A stretch of DNA of 64,000 nt from Moniliella sp. 'wahieum' (lineage: Eukaryota > Basidiomycota > Moniliellomycetes > Moniliellales > Moniliellaceae): positions 62,001 through 126,000 of the forward strand of contig RSEE01000120.1 in NCBI GenBank assembly GCA_003971905.1, given 5' to 3'. Below are positions 36,499 through 48,459 of the stretch, in pieces (positions within the stretch are counted from its first letter, which is position 1; each line of letters opens with the position of its first letter). The position numbers and the translations under genes were made by a program. The notes beneath the pieces were generated by a model, which saw only the letters and a list, made by a program, of their open reading frames with translations, made no database searches and was not told the origin of the DNA.

Positions 36499-36533
36499 AA
36501 GCTTGAAGCTCGACGCTTGAAGCTCGAAGCTCG
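36499..36533. repeat. AAGCTYG heptad array, five copies
   Basis: AAGCTTG, AAGCTCG, ACGCTTG, AAGCTCG, AAGCTCG in strict seven-base steps, then AAGAGCTTGAAGCTGC out of step. The units vary at one or two positions but keep A first and a purine-poor centre. Confidence 0.85.
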
Positions 36534-36690
36534 AAGAGCTTGAAGCTGCTCCAACGCTGGAAGGCTTGGCGACATAGAACGTGGAACGCTGAGTGGCGTC
36601 ACACGCGTCACACGCTCTGCTACAGACCAACCGTGAGTCGTACTGTGGGTAGAGCTCCAGTGCCCAGTGCGTGCCTGTACGTGCCCATGG

Positions 36691-36738
36691 CAGTGCTCAG
36701 TGGCTCAGTGGCTCAGTGGCTCAGTACTTCAGTACTCT
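36691..36738. repeat. AGTGGCTC octad array changing into AGTACTTC
   Basis: AGTGCTC, then AGTGGCTC three times, then AGTACTTC and AGTACTCT. The period is eight, not seven; the last two units contain the AGTACT palindrome. Confidence 0.8.
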
Positions 36739-37062
36739 TCATGTACTCATTCAGCATTGAGAAGATGGAGAGTATAGGCACATGTCCGCATGCATCTGCC
36801 CCCTAACAAGAACAATCGGACGAAGTATTCCTGTGTACTAAAACCTCTCACCCGCTCCATCCTCTATATTCACTTGCAACCCAGAGTGGAGACGCAGAGC
36901 GGCGCTGGAATAGTTGGGAAGAGGGTGTTCCGACGATCCTGAGACTGAGATCTGAGAGGTGGGCTTGAAACTCTTGAGGCTCGATACTTGCTTCGACCCA
37001 CGGGCGCGCGGGCTCTCACACGCATCCGGCAACGGGCACTCTGAGGCTCAGGCCTGAGGCAG

Positions 37063-37165
37063 CTGTGGCCCTGTGGCCCTGTGGCCCTGTGGCCCTGTGG
37101 CCCTGTGGCCCTGTGGCCCTGTGGCCCTGTGGCCCTGTGGCCCTGTGGCCCTGGGCCCTGTGGCC
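37063..37165. repeat. CTGTGGCC octamer array, 13 units
   Basis: Eleven perfect CTGTGGCC units at 37063-37150, one 7-base unit (CTGGGCC), and one more perfect unit. Flanking DNA (gaggctcaggcctgaggc) is palindromic. Confidence 0.92.
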
Positions 37166-37245
37166 CTGTGAGACAGTGAGGCCAGAGGGCCGCCTGGACC
37201 TGACCCGCTCCAGCCTGAACAACAAACTCGCGCCTTCGAGACTTC

Positions 37246-37266
37246 ATCAATCATCGATCATCGATC
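37246..37266. repeat. ATCGATC heptad array, three copies
   Basis: ATCAATC, ATCGATC, ATCGATC. Palindrome ATCGAT plus spacer C. Confidence 0.85.
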
Positions 37267-37851
37267 ATCTCCTGCAGGGGATCTCAGATCGACTCAGACC
37301 TCAGACGGGGGGTCCGGCTATAGGAAGAAACCGGGACATGGGAAGAAGATGGAGTAGGTGAAAACGGAGGCATGTCCCTCTCTCCACCGAGTATTTCAGG
37401 GCCAGGAACCAACATCGTGAACCGCGTGAACTGTGTGGGCGCCATGTATCCTGGGCCATCACTGCCCCAGACCTGAGCCTGAGCAGCCGGAAGGGGGGAG
37501 GCCGGGGAGGGTCCTCAGTGAGGCCTCAGGGACTGACCTCAAGTGTTGCGACCTGCGGGAGGGGGCGGCAGGGACGCAGGACGGCTGGGGACGTCGTGGA
37601 TCGTGCAGGAGGGTTGCTGTTGCAATGTAAAATTCCGAGTCACAGCGCGTGCCCTGTGCCATGCGACGCGTGACGTGACGCGTGAAGCGCAAAGATACCG
37701 ACGGTGATACAATGCGATGCATGTGAAGATGGCGTGCCGATGGTGTGGGGGCAGTGCCAGCACTATTGCAATAGTCATGCTCATGCATCATGCTCCCAGC
37801 ACGTGAGGAGTGACGCGTGGCATCACGCATCATGTAACACGCAACGCGGTT

Positions 37852-37900
37852 ACCGGTTACCGGTGACCGGTGGCGCGTTCCGCATTTACGCGTTACGCGT
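37852..37900. repeat. ACCGGT heptads followed by ACGCGT heptads
   Basis: ACCGGTT, ACCGGTG and a third ACCGGT at 37852-37872, then ACGCGTT twice at 37888-37901. Two different palindromes use the same seven-base step within 50 bases. ACGCGT pairs also occur at 37666 and 37678, 12 bases apart. Confidence 0.88.
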
Positions 37901-38074
37901 TACGGGCCATGTCGTGGCTGACGAAGCGCAGAACGCAGTACGCCTCCGTACTCAGTTGGGTCCGTTGAACGTGTTGAACGTTGAGTACATTGAGTTTAGT
38001 AGTACTCGAGTACTCCCTAGTCCTCAGGCCTCACTTGATAAATGTCGAATTACTAGGTACTGAAGTACTGAGTT

Positions 38075-38088
38075 ACTAGTTACTAGTT
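38075..38088. repeat. ACTAGTT heptad array, two copies
   Basis: ACTAGTT twice. Surrounded by AGTACT words (38001-38120: tagtactcgagtactcc, gaagtactgagtta). Confidence 0.85.
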
Positions 38089-38234
38089 GGTGAAGCTTCA
38101 AGTACTGAGTGTACTGAGTTACTCGGAGTACTCTACTGAGGTTCTGAAGTCCCTAAAACAATCACCAGCGTTGTCACGTGTCACAATCACGAGTGCCCAG
38201 GAGTCACGCTGTGTTAGTGCCAGGGAGTGTTGTG

Positions 38235-38248
38235 ACATGTGACATGTG
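38235..38248. repeat. ACATGTG heptad array, two copies
   Basis: ACATGTG twice; the same pair recurs at 52470-52483. Confidence 0.85.
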
Positions 38249-38491
38249 AATGTGATGCATACGAGGCTGAGGCTGAGCCTGCCGGTGTTAGGAGCGCGAG
38301 GGCTGAATACGCTGTGCCCAGGCTCGGGGCTCAGGCGCTCAGGCTCAGCGCAGTGCGAGTGGCAGAACGAGGTGCGTGAGTTAAACCTTACGCGTTAACT
38401 AACACCCTGTAGCGTCGATCGCCGTAGCGGCGAGCAGTGGCGGAGCCCGCCCACTAGCACTGCCCATTCTCGCGTAGTTGGACGGGCTATC

Positions 38492-38529
38492 ATGCATCGG
38501 TGAAGCGTGAGGACCATCGATCATCGACC
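38492..38529. repeat. ATGCAT followed by ATCGAT heptads
   Basis: ATGCATC at 38492, then 18 bases, then ATCGATC and ATCGACC at 38516-38529. One of the five ATGCAT-then-ATCGAT composite loci. Confidence 0.75.
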
Positions 38530-39306
38530 GTTCATTGCCAGGACATGGCGTGGATGGATACGATCGTGGATGGATCGATGGCATATGGACCCCGTTCCAC
38601 CCCGATCCATCTGCGCAGGGCGAGCGGCTGAGCGCAAGGGAACAATGAAATGAGCTGTCCATTGATCGTCGGTGGTGCATAGTGATGCTGAAGCTGGAAG
38701 AGTGCAATTCAATGTGGGCACATGGAAGATTGACACGTAGGCGGCTGGGCAAGGGTGTGTGGGCTGGGATGGCGACTGCTCGGAAGTGAGTTCGCAACAA
38801 CAAAGGGCTTCTGTCTTCCCTAGGGCATCAGTGCATCAGCCATGAAATATTAGCCATCGCTGAGGCTCATCGGCTCAGCGCTCCGCTCATCCGAAGCAGC
38901 GGCTAGTGACTGTCACTAGGACCATCCTAACCAACAAAGCCGCCGCCACAGAGCTCCAGGACCCGTTCCCATCCCATCCCATCTCCCATCCCATCTCCCT
39001 CCCATCCATCCATCCCATCCATCCCCATCTCCCATCTCCCGCCCCGTCGCGTCTCCCCCGTCGGCCTTGCTTGGCTCTGCGCTGCCCCCGCACCAGCGGC
39101 ATTGATTGCTCGCTCTCTCCCCCTCCCCCCCCTCTGGTGCCTGTGCCACCCCCTGCCCTGCCAGCAAGCAGACATGCTGTGCGCCCCCCCTGCTCTCTCA
39201 CGCCTTGCCCTGCTGACCCTTCCTCTCCTCTCCCTCGCAGCAGCGACGCATCCTCGTCTGTGCCACCACCACCCCACCCTCCCCTCCCCTTCTCGTCCCT
39301 CGCCGA

Positions 39307-42300
39307 ATGCCTCCCGGCGACGCTGACGAAGAGGAGCCCACCGCCACCACCAGCTTCGACTCCCACCCACCCTTCCGCCAAGCCCAGCACCCCTGCTTCT
39401 GCGCCCCCTCCCCCGCTCCCCTCTGCCCCTGCGCCGCCCCTCCCCTGCTCCCCTGCTGCGCCTGCTGCCCATGATGATGGCCTGCCAACCTGCGCGCTAC
39501 CCCACCAGTCCTTTTCCGCTCGGCCTTCGGCTGCCAGCTCCCGCCACTTCTCACTGTGTTGCCCCCGACGCGTACGTTTTCTGTCCTCTGCGTGCGGCCT
39601 GGCGTCTGTGCGGGCTCTTCCGGACTAACCTCCTGTTTCACCCCGCAGCCTCACTTCCGACCGCTCCATCCCCGCGCTGCACACCGCTGGTACGGCGGCC
39701 AACCTGAGCCGCGGGTGCCTCCTGCCGCTCTACCCCACCCTAGGCGGACAGCTCTATGCTATTTCACGCGAGTATGGCCTGCCATCGATTGGCGGCCTCA
39801 GCGTATATCTGGTCGATGACGGCTTTGGCTCACTCGGGCCCTGTATTGGCGACAGTGCCTGGCGATCCATCTGGGCGCCTTACTTGCTGATGAGCCTCTG
39901 CTGCTTACTCGGGCCAAAGCGGCTCTTACTCTTCTGCGTCCTTCCCCACTCGGTCTCGTCCACCCACCGCCCTGGGCCTCGACTCTGATGCAAGCCTCAT
40001 CATGGCCACTCCCCGTTTGCCTATTTTGCCGCATCGAATGGGCGGTGGAGCCAATGCGCGCCTGGTGGTCAGACTGGGTTGCCGAAGCCCGCACAGCCGC
40101 CGGCCTTGAACCTACGCAACCCCTGACCTCTAATCCCTCTGCACCCTACACTCGCGCACTGCTCTCGCCCCTTCTGATCGTCCCGCCGGCTGGCTCGGCC
40201 CCAAACCCCTGACACTGAGCACACCTGACTATGCCCAGTCGGCCTCTCATCCACCCCGGATACTCTCGAACGAGTTTGGCGGGCAAAGGCCGAAGCGAAA
40301 GAGGACTTTCGTCGATCGACCGAACACAACAATCGCTCGCGGTACGGCAGATAGCTCGGTCACGAGCAGCACGTCTGCGTCCTTACCGCAGATGCAGTTA
40401 CAGGCCTGGCCCAAAGTTCCTCGCCGGGCCGAATTCCCCTCTACTCCCCGCGACAGGCAAGGATCGTGTCTACCCTCCTTCACATCGCCCCCCTTGGCCC
40501 CTGGCTCCATCCCTCTTCCGCCCCGCTCTCTTCCCGAGGCCGAATCGTTCCCAGTCTCTCCTCATCCACCTCCATCGACCTCTCCCATGTCCATTGCCGA
40601 GCGGCGCGGGTCTCCCCAACGCCTAAGTTTGCTTCGAAATCCTTTGCCCTCAAATCGTTCGCCACGAAAGCCGATCCCTACCACTGCGTTGGGGATCAAC
40701 TCTGGCCTCAACAGCCGGAGCTGACGCCCCCTACGCCCGTCTTCGCCTCCGGGTTGAGTGAGACATCCGTTCCCGCCATGGAAGAACAGGCCCTCTCCAC
40801 CGCCTCCCCTAACCGATCTTCTGAAGTGTCCTGGCCGACACCTGACCCATCACCGGTCGTGGGAGTCGAGGCAGATGACGAGAACCAAGTCCCTGGCCCA
40901 TGGGCACCGAGCTTGCACTGGCGTCCCACTCAACAAAGGATCAGGTACCGTCCCCTCTTGTTCCCCGGCAAGGCACGTCTTGGCCCATCGCCAAGACAAA
41001 TGATCTTGTTGGGGTTGACGTCGGGGCACCTTTGACTGGCCAAAATGAGTTGTCTTCCAGCCCGCAACTCAGCGAAGGGGTTGATGAGTCCGCGTCGTCG
41101 AAACCTCCCTCCTCGCGCGGGTTCAAGCAGGGATTCTCCCCAGTGGAGAGGCCATGTCTGGGAAAGATGAGCGCACTGCGACGAGTCGGGTGACTCATCC
41201 TCGCTTTTCAGCCAGCAGGAAGTCTCCGAACCCGGTTCGAGCGAAACACCTTACGTCGTCGCGACAATTCGGAGGAAGGGAGCCTGCCAGCGCTTCTGTA
41301 TTCGTCCCCACTGCTGCGACAGCTCCACCTGTGAAACTGGAGAACCAGCTGGAGCCCCGCCAGTCAACACTGGAGGCATGGAAGCCTTTGGCCTGGACGA
41401 GGACGAGTGGGCGGAAATGGCAGTCGTCCAGCCTATTTCAATGGGCCAGGACGCTGACTTAGACAGATCCGCAACCGAAAGCCGAAAGGAAGAGCCCAGC
41501 GTTTCTGTCCGCTCACTGAGTCAGGACCGTCCCTTGTCCGGCTTTAGCCTCACCTCATTCGGATTTGGCATGGATGCCGATCCTTTCAAGGCGTGGAACC
41601 GGTGGGGGAACAAGCACCGTCAGCTGGATCCGCCTCCAACAGATCAGGAAGGGGAGGTTCCGGTCGCAGATGGTGTGGGTCATGTACCGACGCTCTCAGC
41701 TGATCCCTCCTGGATAAGAGCAAGTCCCTCCTTCTTTCTCCGCTCAACCTGGACGCGCCCCAGTTCCAGACGACCACGTCTCAGATCTTTCGGGGCAGAG
41801 TAGCCCCGCCACTCAGCTTGTTGGGGCGGAGGAGGAGAGTGTCAGGCCAACACATTGTCCGATCCCACTCCAACCACACCATCGTACCCTCAGCCCCACT
41901 CTACTGCATCCGGGCATGGAGAGGCAGCGGAGGCAGCGGGGTGACGAAGCAGCCTCCGAGCTACTTCCAGATGTGGGGTCTGGGGTTCCCCCTCCGACGG
42001 TTTTGGAGCCTGCTCCGTTCCAACTCATGGCACGGAGCCCAGCCCAGCGAGAACGATGAGCAACCGGCGACAATGCCTTCATCGTGGAGCGAATGGAGTT
42101 TGCAATCGTCCCAGTCTTTGACTGAGGCGGACCGAGCGGCTATGAAAGAGATCATGGGCGACCCAGTCGCGCTCGACCACAACGTCGCCCCGCCTCGGTT
42201 TGTCGGCAAGACATCGTTGGAGGGTTCCTTTGATGCACCCCACGTTGATGCTCAAGCGCCGTCACTAACCAAGGGCGCACATGAGCTTGAAGAGCAGCCT

Positions 42301-45300
42301 CTGTCACCTTCTATGAGCGGCAGCATATCGGTTGACACGGAGCTCAGCAGCGGTGGAAAGGGGATCCATTGACCACCATTGAAAAGGCATGCGCTCTCTC
42401 GCCCACGGCTAAATCAAGGACTTTTCCTCTAGCTTAGCTCAAGCTCGCTTGCATGGGTTACTGGGTTCTACCGACTCACCTCAGTTTTCGTCGATGACCA
42501 TGGACCCAGCCACACCCCACAAAGACTTTGTCTAGTCGAGAGTACGTTGCCATTCTCCAGTCGGATGATGTTCCGGCCTCCCGGCCTCCCTCTTTTGCTG
42601 ACTCAACTCTGTCCCCACTCGCCCTCACTTCTGCTCCCCAGACACCCGTATGCGTCCTCCACTTTTGCTGCCGCCACCACTTCGCCTACCAGCAAACGCC
42701 GCTGGGTTCCCATCAGCTTCAGTTGCTCGGTCCGAGAGCGATCCGAAGTCGGAGCCGGTGCAGATCGAGGGGGAAAACTGGCAAGCACCCCAAGAGGGTT
42801 TAGTATCCATGGTCAGTCGCCCCAAGCTACACAGCCTGCCTTGCCCGTTTCGACCGTCAAATCCATGTCGACCACGGGAGGTGTTTATGGACATACGTTC
42901 TTCTCTTGCTGCGCCGGACGGAGGACGACTTCCACTCGGCTCGCGGGTCGCTCGACCAGTCGGTCATCGGTCCGCTATCCCCCGTCCATGACTTCCCCCC
43001 CAGGAGCCGCTACATGTCACAGGCGACGGAGGTAGCACAGTTCGTCCCTGAATTGGACAATCCTGTCACTCCTTCTACGCCCATGCCGCAGGAGGGGTGG
43101 GGGACCTGTCTGAGTCCTCAGGTTTTCTCTGGAGGATCGTACGCTCTCTTCTCGGATTCCAGCTCGTTGGGTCCTAGCGGAACTACGGTACGAGAGCCAG
43201 AGTCGATCACCGCGGAGCCGGAGAGGGCGAAGGATGTCGGCAGGAGGCTAGGACCAACTCCTCGAAAAGATCCGCCTTGTCCTTGGACCAGCCCAGCAAA
43301 GCGGAGACAACACCGTATTTTGTCCCCGTCTTCCGCCTCGCCTTCCTCGCGCTCCCAGGGAACAGCATTAGAGGACACGGAAGGGGCAGTCCCCCCGCCG
43401 TTACCTGCTAAGGATATTATGTGGACCAAGCACAGGAGACCACCCCACGGGCCCCCTCGGCCCCCTTTCCCCCGGCAGATGTCATTGGCTGGGCGGGGCC
43501 TGGAACCCGATGGTCTCACTTGGAATCATTCCGATCCGATTGAGATTGCCCAAGCGGATCCCTGATCAGTCCGCCTCCACTTCGGGAATGGCCGCCTCCT
43601 ATCCGCATCTCTCAACCCACCTCGATCAGCTCCCAGTCAAGCGAGGCCGAGCCGAAGCAGGCCCCTTACCCATCGTCCAAGTTCTCAGACAGCTCTTCGG
43701 AGGATCCCGAGGAGCCGTTGCAGGCTACCCAGGTGTCCAAGCCACATGTGGTCGAGGATATGTCTTCTCCCCCCCTTTTCCCCAGGACAACGCCTGGTGG
43801 AGCAAATCTACCGTCTCGCTCGATTGCGGCGCTGTTGAACAACTACCACCACATGTCGGCACAACCGCATCCCGCTCCGCATCGCTTGGGCAACTTGCTG
43901 GATGACGACCCTGACCCTTTCCGCCCCCCTCAGGCCCTGCTGTACCCCAAAGCGATGGAGGTCATGGGTCAGGGATGATGGGCACATTGCCAGGTGGTGC
44001 GGCCTTCCCTTCCGTCGCGCCATACTCGTACACTCCTCTCTCTACGTACTCTTCCGCGGGCTCAGCCATGGCCCCAGGCGGGGTGGGACCAATGTACACG
44101 CCTGGCTACTTGATTGGCGCCGGCCCGAACCAGATGACAACCACCCCCCTGATTGCCCAGAGCATCGAGGAGGTGGATGAGCCTGCGCTGTCGGCACCTT
44201 CGTCCAGTTACTCGATTGTGGCTGACACGGTCAAAGAGGATGAGGAGAGCATGAAAAACGTACATTCCATGTCGACCGGCCGGTCAACCCTCTTGTATGA
44301 GGGTGTTACGATGGCGTCGAAGCCGTCGAGTGTTTTGCTCCACGACGATAGTCTACCCAGTTTGCCCGACGCGCTCGACCAGGCAAAGGGTCAACGGGCC
44401 GAGGACGCAAGGGAAGCCGATCCGCCTCAAGGCACCCTGTCGCTCTCCTCGCATGGTGGTTTGGATTCCGAGCAGAGAGGTTCATCACCAGCTCTACCGG
44501 GGAGCGAGTCGAGCGGTGTGTTTCCGTACCGTCTGTCGCGCGATCTGCCCAACCCGGTGGGCGAGCAGAACAGCGAGATGTTGGGTGAGCGGGGCGTTTC
44601 ACCCTCGGGCTTGTTCAATGGATCGCTTGACAATTCGGGGATGCCGTCGATGCAGGCCTTGATGGACGGTACCATGGCTGACCTGAGCCCGGGCTCCACT
44701 CCCGTCATTCCTCAAGATGGGTTCCGTCCCGTTGAGCAAAACAAGGACACCCATGAGATGCCTGCCGCTGCATCTCCGCTCCGGACCTCGCTTCCTATGG
44801 CGGGTGTGCACTCCTCGCCCCCGCCGGCGAATGCGGTGGGAGCGATGGCCGGTTCCGGGGCTGATACCTCGACCGAAACGGAGGACACGACCTTGACCCC
44901 AATGCTGCCCATGCGGATGTTGGAGACGGAGGATAAGACGGGGCCCGCCCCGATCCGAACAGGTTGAGTCTGCGCTGCTCGTCGCACCTCACTCCTTGTC
45001 TCCCAGGGGTCCAAAGGATGGGAGGGGGCCAACGAGGCGAACGACATTATCCGTCGCGGCAGCACCGTGAGCCAATGTCACCGTTCCACCGCCACCTATC
45101 GTCAATCCGACATGACTGCCTACTCGTCCCGTCGTGACGAGGAGAGCCGGACGACCAGCCGCGCTTGGAGCCAAGATGGGTCAGAGTATCTTTTCGGAAC
45201 AGAGTGAGCGGGTCCGGTCGACGTTCTATCCAAATGACCCTTTAACACACCGGGCGGAACGGCGGCCCAGCCCGACACGGCGGCGCTTTCCAGTCCTCCA

Positions 45301-46507
45301 CAAGGCGGCTCCGACCCGTCTGCGCCGGCCCAGCCCGCTACTCACACCCAGTCCACTCGTTCTCCTCCTGTCGCCGGTGGCCAACAGCCGATATTGGGTT
45401 TGGGCCTGGGACTTACTCTGGACGAAGAATCGACGCGGTCCAACCGCCCCCCACCTCTGCGGTTGCGCAAATGGGCGCGCGCCTCTCCCGCTTTACAGAC
45501 AGCCCCGCTGCCTGTGCCGGAGGGTGATCGTGTACGTGGGACAGCACCTTCCAATATTCTGTCGCTTCAGAGTGACAAGGACATTGAGAGTCGTCTGGAC
45601 GATATGCTCAAGTACGCCGCCAACCTGCCTGCTGGCCAACACGACCTTTCATCTCCCTCTGCCCAGCTCGATAGCAGTCAGATGTCACCTTCGCCTCCGC
45701 GCACTGCTCCTTTACCTTCTTCAGTGTCCAACGCTACTATCACCCCTTCGTCCACCCACCCCATCTTGCCTCTGCGCTCCTACCACCCCATGACAACGAG
45801 CCTGAGCTATCCAGAATGACTCCAGGCTCATCGTCCCAAGGTAATTATCACACGCCTCTCCCTCAGGAACAGAGAGGAGTTGGACCCAGTATCTCGCTCG
45901 CAGTATGAGTCGCCACTGGCACCCGAGGCGCCCTTACCTCCATGGGAGATTGCATCCTTGCCGCCACCACCGCCTGGATGGGTCCCCCCCCCGCCCCCTC
46001 CTGGCTGGGAGGCTGGTAAGCCCCTCCCTCCACCTCCCCCTGGCTGGCCTCCGCTCGGTCCTTCCCCCTCGAAATCAACCCCTGCCACGCCCATCACGCC
46101 TGGCTCGTGGGGAGCGGGCCCAGCTCGGCCCAAAGCACAGGCGAGGAGGCCGGTCCATCCTTCGCCTCGCAGGGTGGCAAGCCATGGCCAATTGGTGGAA
46201 CGGAGGTCAAGCGGGACCAAGTCGGTGCCGGGGCAAGGTCCTACGGGAAAACCCCATTCACCCTCGCGAGCTCGCCGTGTGCTAGCAGCCGCAATCCCGA
46301 TCCGTCGCAGTTCCTCCCAACTCGTCAGCTGCCAGCCCGCACGCGTCCCGCTTCTCTGACCTGCCCCCCAGCCCTCATCTGACCCGGTTCAGTGATGCCC
46401 TGCCGACCAGCCCGCATCGCTCCCAGACCTTGGCTCAACGCTTGGGTCACACTGCTCCTTTGCCCGACGCACGAGCTGCGTTTACGCCCCTGGGCGCCAA
46501 CTCGTAG
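39307..46507 (+). CDS. Very long Ser/Pro-rich fungal protein with a conserved N-terminal region
   Basis: No named family recognised. The ATG at 39307 (MPPGDADEEEPTATTS) follows an acceptor-like ccctcgcag, so a 5' UTR intron is likely. Folded-looking sequence lies at 39660-40110: NLSRGCLLPLYPTLGGQLYA, REYGLPSIGGLSVYLVDD, GPCIGDSAWRSIW, and IEWAVEPMRAWWSDWV. I recall this arrangement from uncharacterised fungal proteins. From 40.2 kb onward the plus strand is a nearly continuous series of Ser/Pro/Asp/Glu-rich segments, ending with PPPPPGWV and PPPPPGWP repeats (45960-46060) and ALPTSPHRSQTLAQRLG, TAG at 46505-46507. About 2,300 residues if one gene. The frame changes every few hundred bases; splitting into two genes cannot be ruled out. 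Confidence 0.6.
45955..46060 (+). repeat. Coding Pro-rich repeats PPPPPGW
   Basis: Three copies of P5-G-W (LPPPPPGWVPPPPPPGWEAG, then PLPPPPPGWPPLG) near the C-terminus of the long protein. Proline runs of this kind are bound by WW, SH3 or profilin-type modules. Confidence 0.8.
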
Positions 46508-47019
46508 CTGTGCCTCGATCTTTGCCTCCTCTCCCCGCTCGCTTTCCCCCCCTTTTGTGCATCCATGTATTTTATGGCTCTAGCCCTTTCTGTGCAGGCA
46601 TCTGTATGGTTTCTGACCCTCCCCCCCCCCGCTTTGCGCCAGATGGCGAGGAGAGCTGTGTTTGTAGGCAGACGTGACGGCGTAAGGACCGTGTGTTCAT
46701 CAATAGCTTGGATGGCGTAGCAGCCTGATCGAGAGGCGACTGAGAAGGCGGCGCCAGAAGCTGCCCACGCTAATAGACTGGCTAGCAGACGTGGTGCGCA
46801 AGGTAGGCCAGGATGGCCGTAGGCCACATCAGTCTGTGGTTGCAACTGATGCACCGATCGATATATTGACCACGTGTTCATGTTATTCCGGCCGCAGTCT
46901 GATCACCTCGATCGATGATCGATGATCGATTGCTGATCGCCGTTGCGGCTTTCTTGCTGTGCCACCGCCACCATCGTCCACGTCCCTCCCATTGACCAGC
47001 CAGTGACCTCCTCGTCACA
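46508..47019. other. Intergenic region with ATCGAT heptads
   Basis: 3' region of the long gene and promoter of the Maf gene. ATCGAT array at 46911-46931 about 90 bases before the Maf start. Confidence 0.5.
46911..46931. repeat. ATCGATG heptad array, three copies
   Basis: ATCGATG twice and ATCGATT, with a flanking GATCAC and CTGATCGC. Confidence 0.88.
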
Positions 47020-48305
47020 ATGTCCGAAAAGACCCCCTCACTCTCTCTGCCAGCTCCTCTCTCCCGCTGCCTGCTTTCAACGCGCTCTCTGGTTCGTTGC
47101 CTGCTCTTTGCCTGCGCTGTGCCCGCTCTGTGCCTGCTCTGTGCCCACCCTTACTTGACCTCACGCTCACTCCCCTCCCCCCCTTGTCGTAGGCAAGCGC
47201 GTTGTTTTGGCCAGCGGCAGTCCGCGGAGACGCGAACTGTTGGCAGCGGTGGTACGCACATCCTTTCTTCTGTGTTTGGCTTGGAAAGGGAGAGAAACGG
47301 GAAAGCTGACTTGGAATGGCAGGGCCTGGTTCCCGAGGTGGTCAAGTCGACCTACGAGGAAGATTTGCCCAAGTCGGATTATGTTGACGAGAAGATTTAC
47401 GAGTATCCAGTTGAGACGGCTCGGGAAAAGGTGCGTGATTTTGCATTGTGGTTCCATGATCTTTGCTTGTGTTCCATTCTCCGCTATTCTCCGCTGGAAG
47501 GTATTTCTGAGGCACGGCGAAAGCCGCAGACGATCCTGACCCCATATCTTCCTTTTTCACAGGGAATCGAGGTGTACAGGCGCCTAGTGGTGAGTCCCCC
47601 CCCCCCCCCCCCCCCCCTGCCCTTTGCCATGCAACCACAGCAGCTTGGGACGCAGGCTAATCGCTAATCATCTGCCTGCTATCGTCATACCATGAAGGAG
47701 GAGGACCCGGAAAATGCACCGGACGTGGTCATTGCTGGTACGTTTGGTTTCGGCGGACTATGCTCATGCACATGCCACATCATACTAATCAACCCCCCCC
47801 CCTTTTTTTTGCCCCATGTCCAGCCGACACGATCGTCATCAAGGATAATGAGATCCTGGAAAAGCCGTTGGACCGGAACGATGCGTTACGGATGCTGATG
47901 GACTTGAACGATGGGTCGTGCGAAGTGGTGACGGGCATTGCTGTTGTCCATCCCATCCTCGTCAGTCCTGGCTATGATCAAGTACGTTTGGAGCTACAGT
48001 GTTCGGGGGGCCCATGGGCTTGCTTACGTCGTTACTGAGTCTCTGGGTACTGACCACTTGCTGTACTTAGGAGCATGGCCGAAAAGACCAAGGTTAACTT
48101 TGCGTGGAATCCCCCGGAGCACCTGTTGGCCTATGCCAACTCAGGGGAAGGAATGGACAAGGCAGGTGCCTTCTCCATCCAAGGTCCGGGCGCGCTGTTT
48201 ATTTCCTCCATCGAGGGCGACTACAGCAACGTGGTGGGTTTCCCTGTTCATGCTTTCTTCCGCTTCCTTCACGACTTGTTGGAGAACGACGAGATTGAGT
48301 TCTAG
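47020..48305 (+). CDS. Maf/ASMTL-type nucleotide pyrophosphatase
   Basis: Maf proteins hydrolyse dTTP, UTP or modified nucleotides to monophosphates. Exon 1 starts MSEKTPSLSLPAPLS and ends at a gttcgt donor; exon 2 reads KRVVLASGSPRRRELLAA, the substrate-binding SxSPRR motif. Intron 47252-47322 leads to GLVPEVVKSTYEEDLPKSDY and PVETAREK. Further introns precede IEVYRRLV and KEEDPENAPDVVIA; then ADTIVIKDNEILEKP (catalytic Asp) and ALRMLMDLNDGSCEVVTGIA. The last exon has GAFSIQGPGALFISSIEGDY and NVVGFPVHAFFRFL and stops at 48303-48305. At least four introns, unusually many for this window. One intron carries a 22-base C run. Substrate preference cannot be predicted. Confidence 0.9.
47596..47617 (+). 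repeat. C22 homopolymer inside an intron of the Maf gene
   Basis: Twenty-two C follow the splice donor (gtgagt) directly. The intron ends at about 47641 or later. True length is uncertain given the homopolymer problems of this sequence. Confidence 0.85.
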
Positions 48306-48459
48306 ACTGGGTATCACGCGGCGCTTTCCTCGCTTTCCTCGCCCTTTTCGTCTGTCCTCTCCTCTCATATTGTCATCATCATCTTCTTGATCCCCTACAA
48401 AGCAGCACATAAATGGGAGGATCATGTGCGTAGTATTAGCAGTCCGGTGGTCCCGACAG

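Larger units (their letters stand above)
35061..39306. other. Gene-poor block, 4.2 kb
   Basis: No gene supported. 35.1-36.4 kb is of ordinary composition with short frames only. 36.4-38.9 kb is dense in short palindromic repeats listed separately. The right end (38.95-39.25 kb) is C/T-rich with CCATCC repeats and a tail of CT leading to a splice-acceptor-like ccctcgcag, probably the promoter and 5' UTR of the gene at 39307. Confidence 0.55.

Noticed and set aside
37016-37254. Collagen-like GPQGHRAT repeat peptides
   Set aside because: By-product of the CTGTGGCC octamer array.
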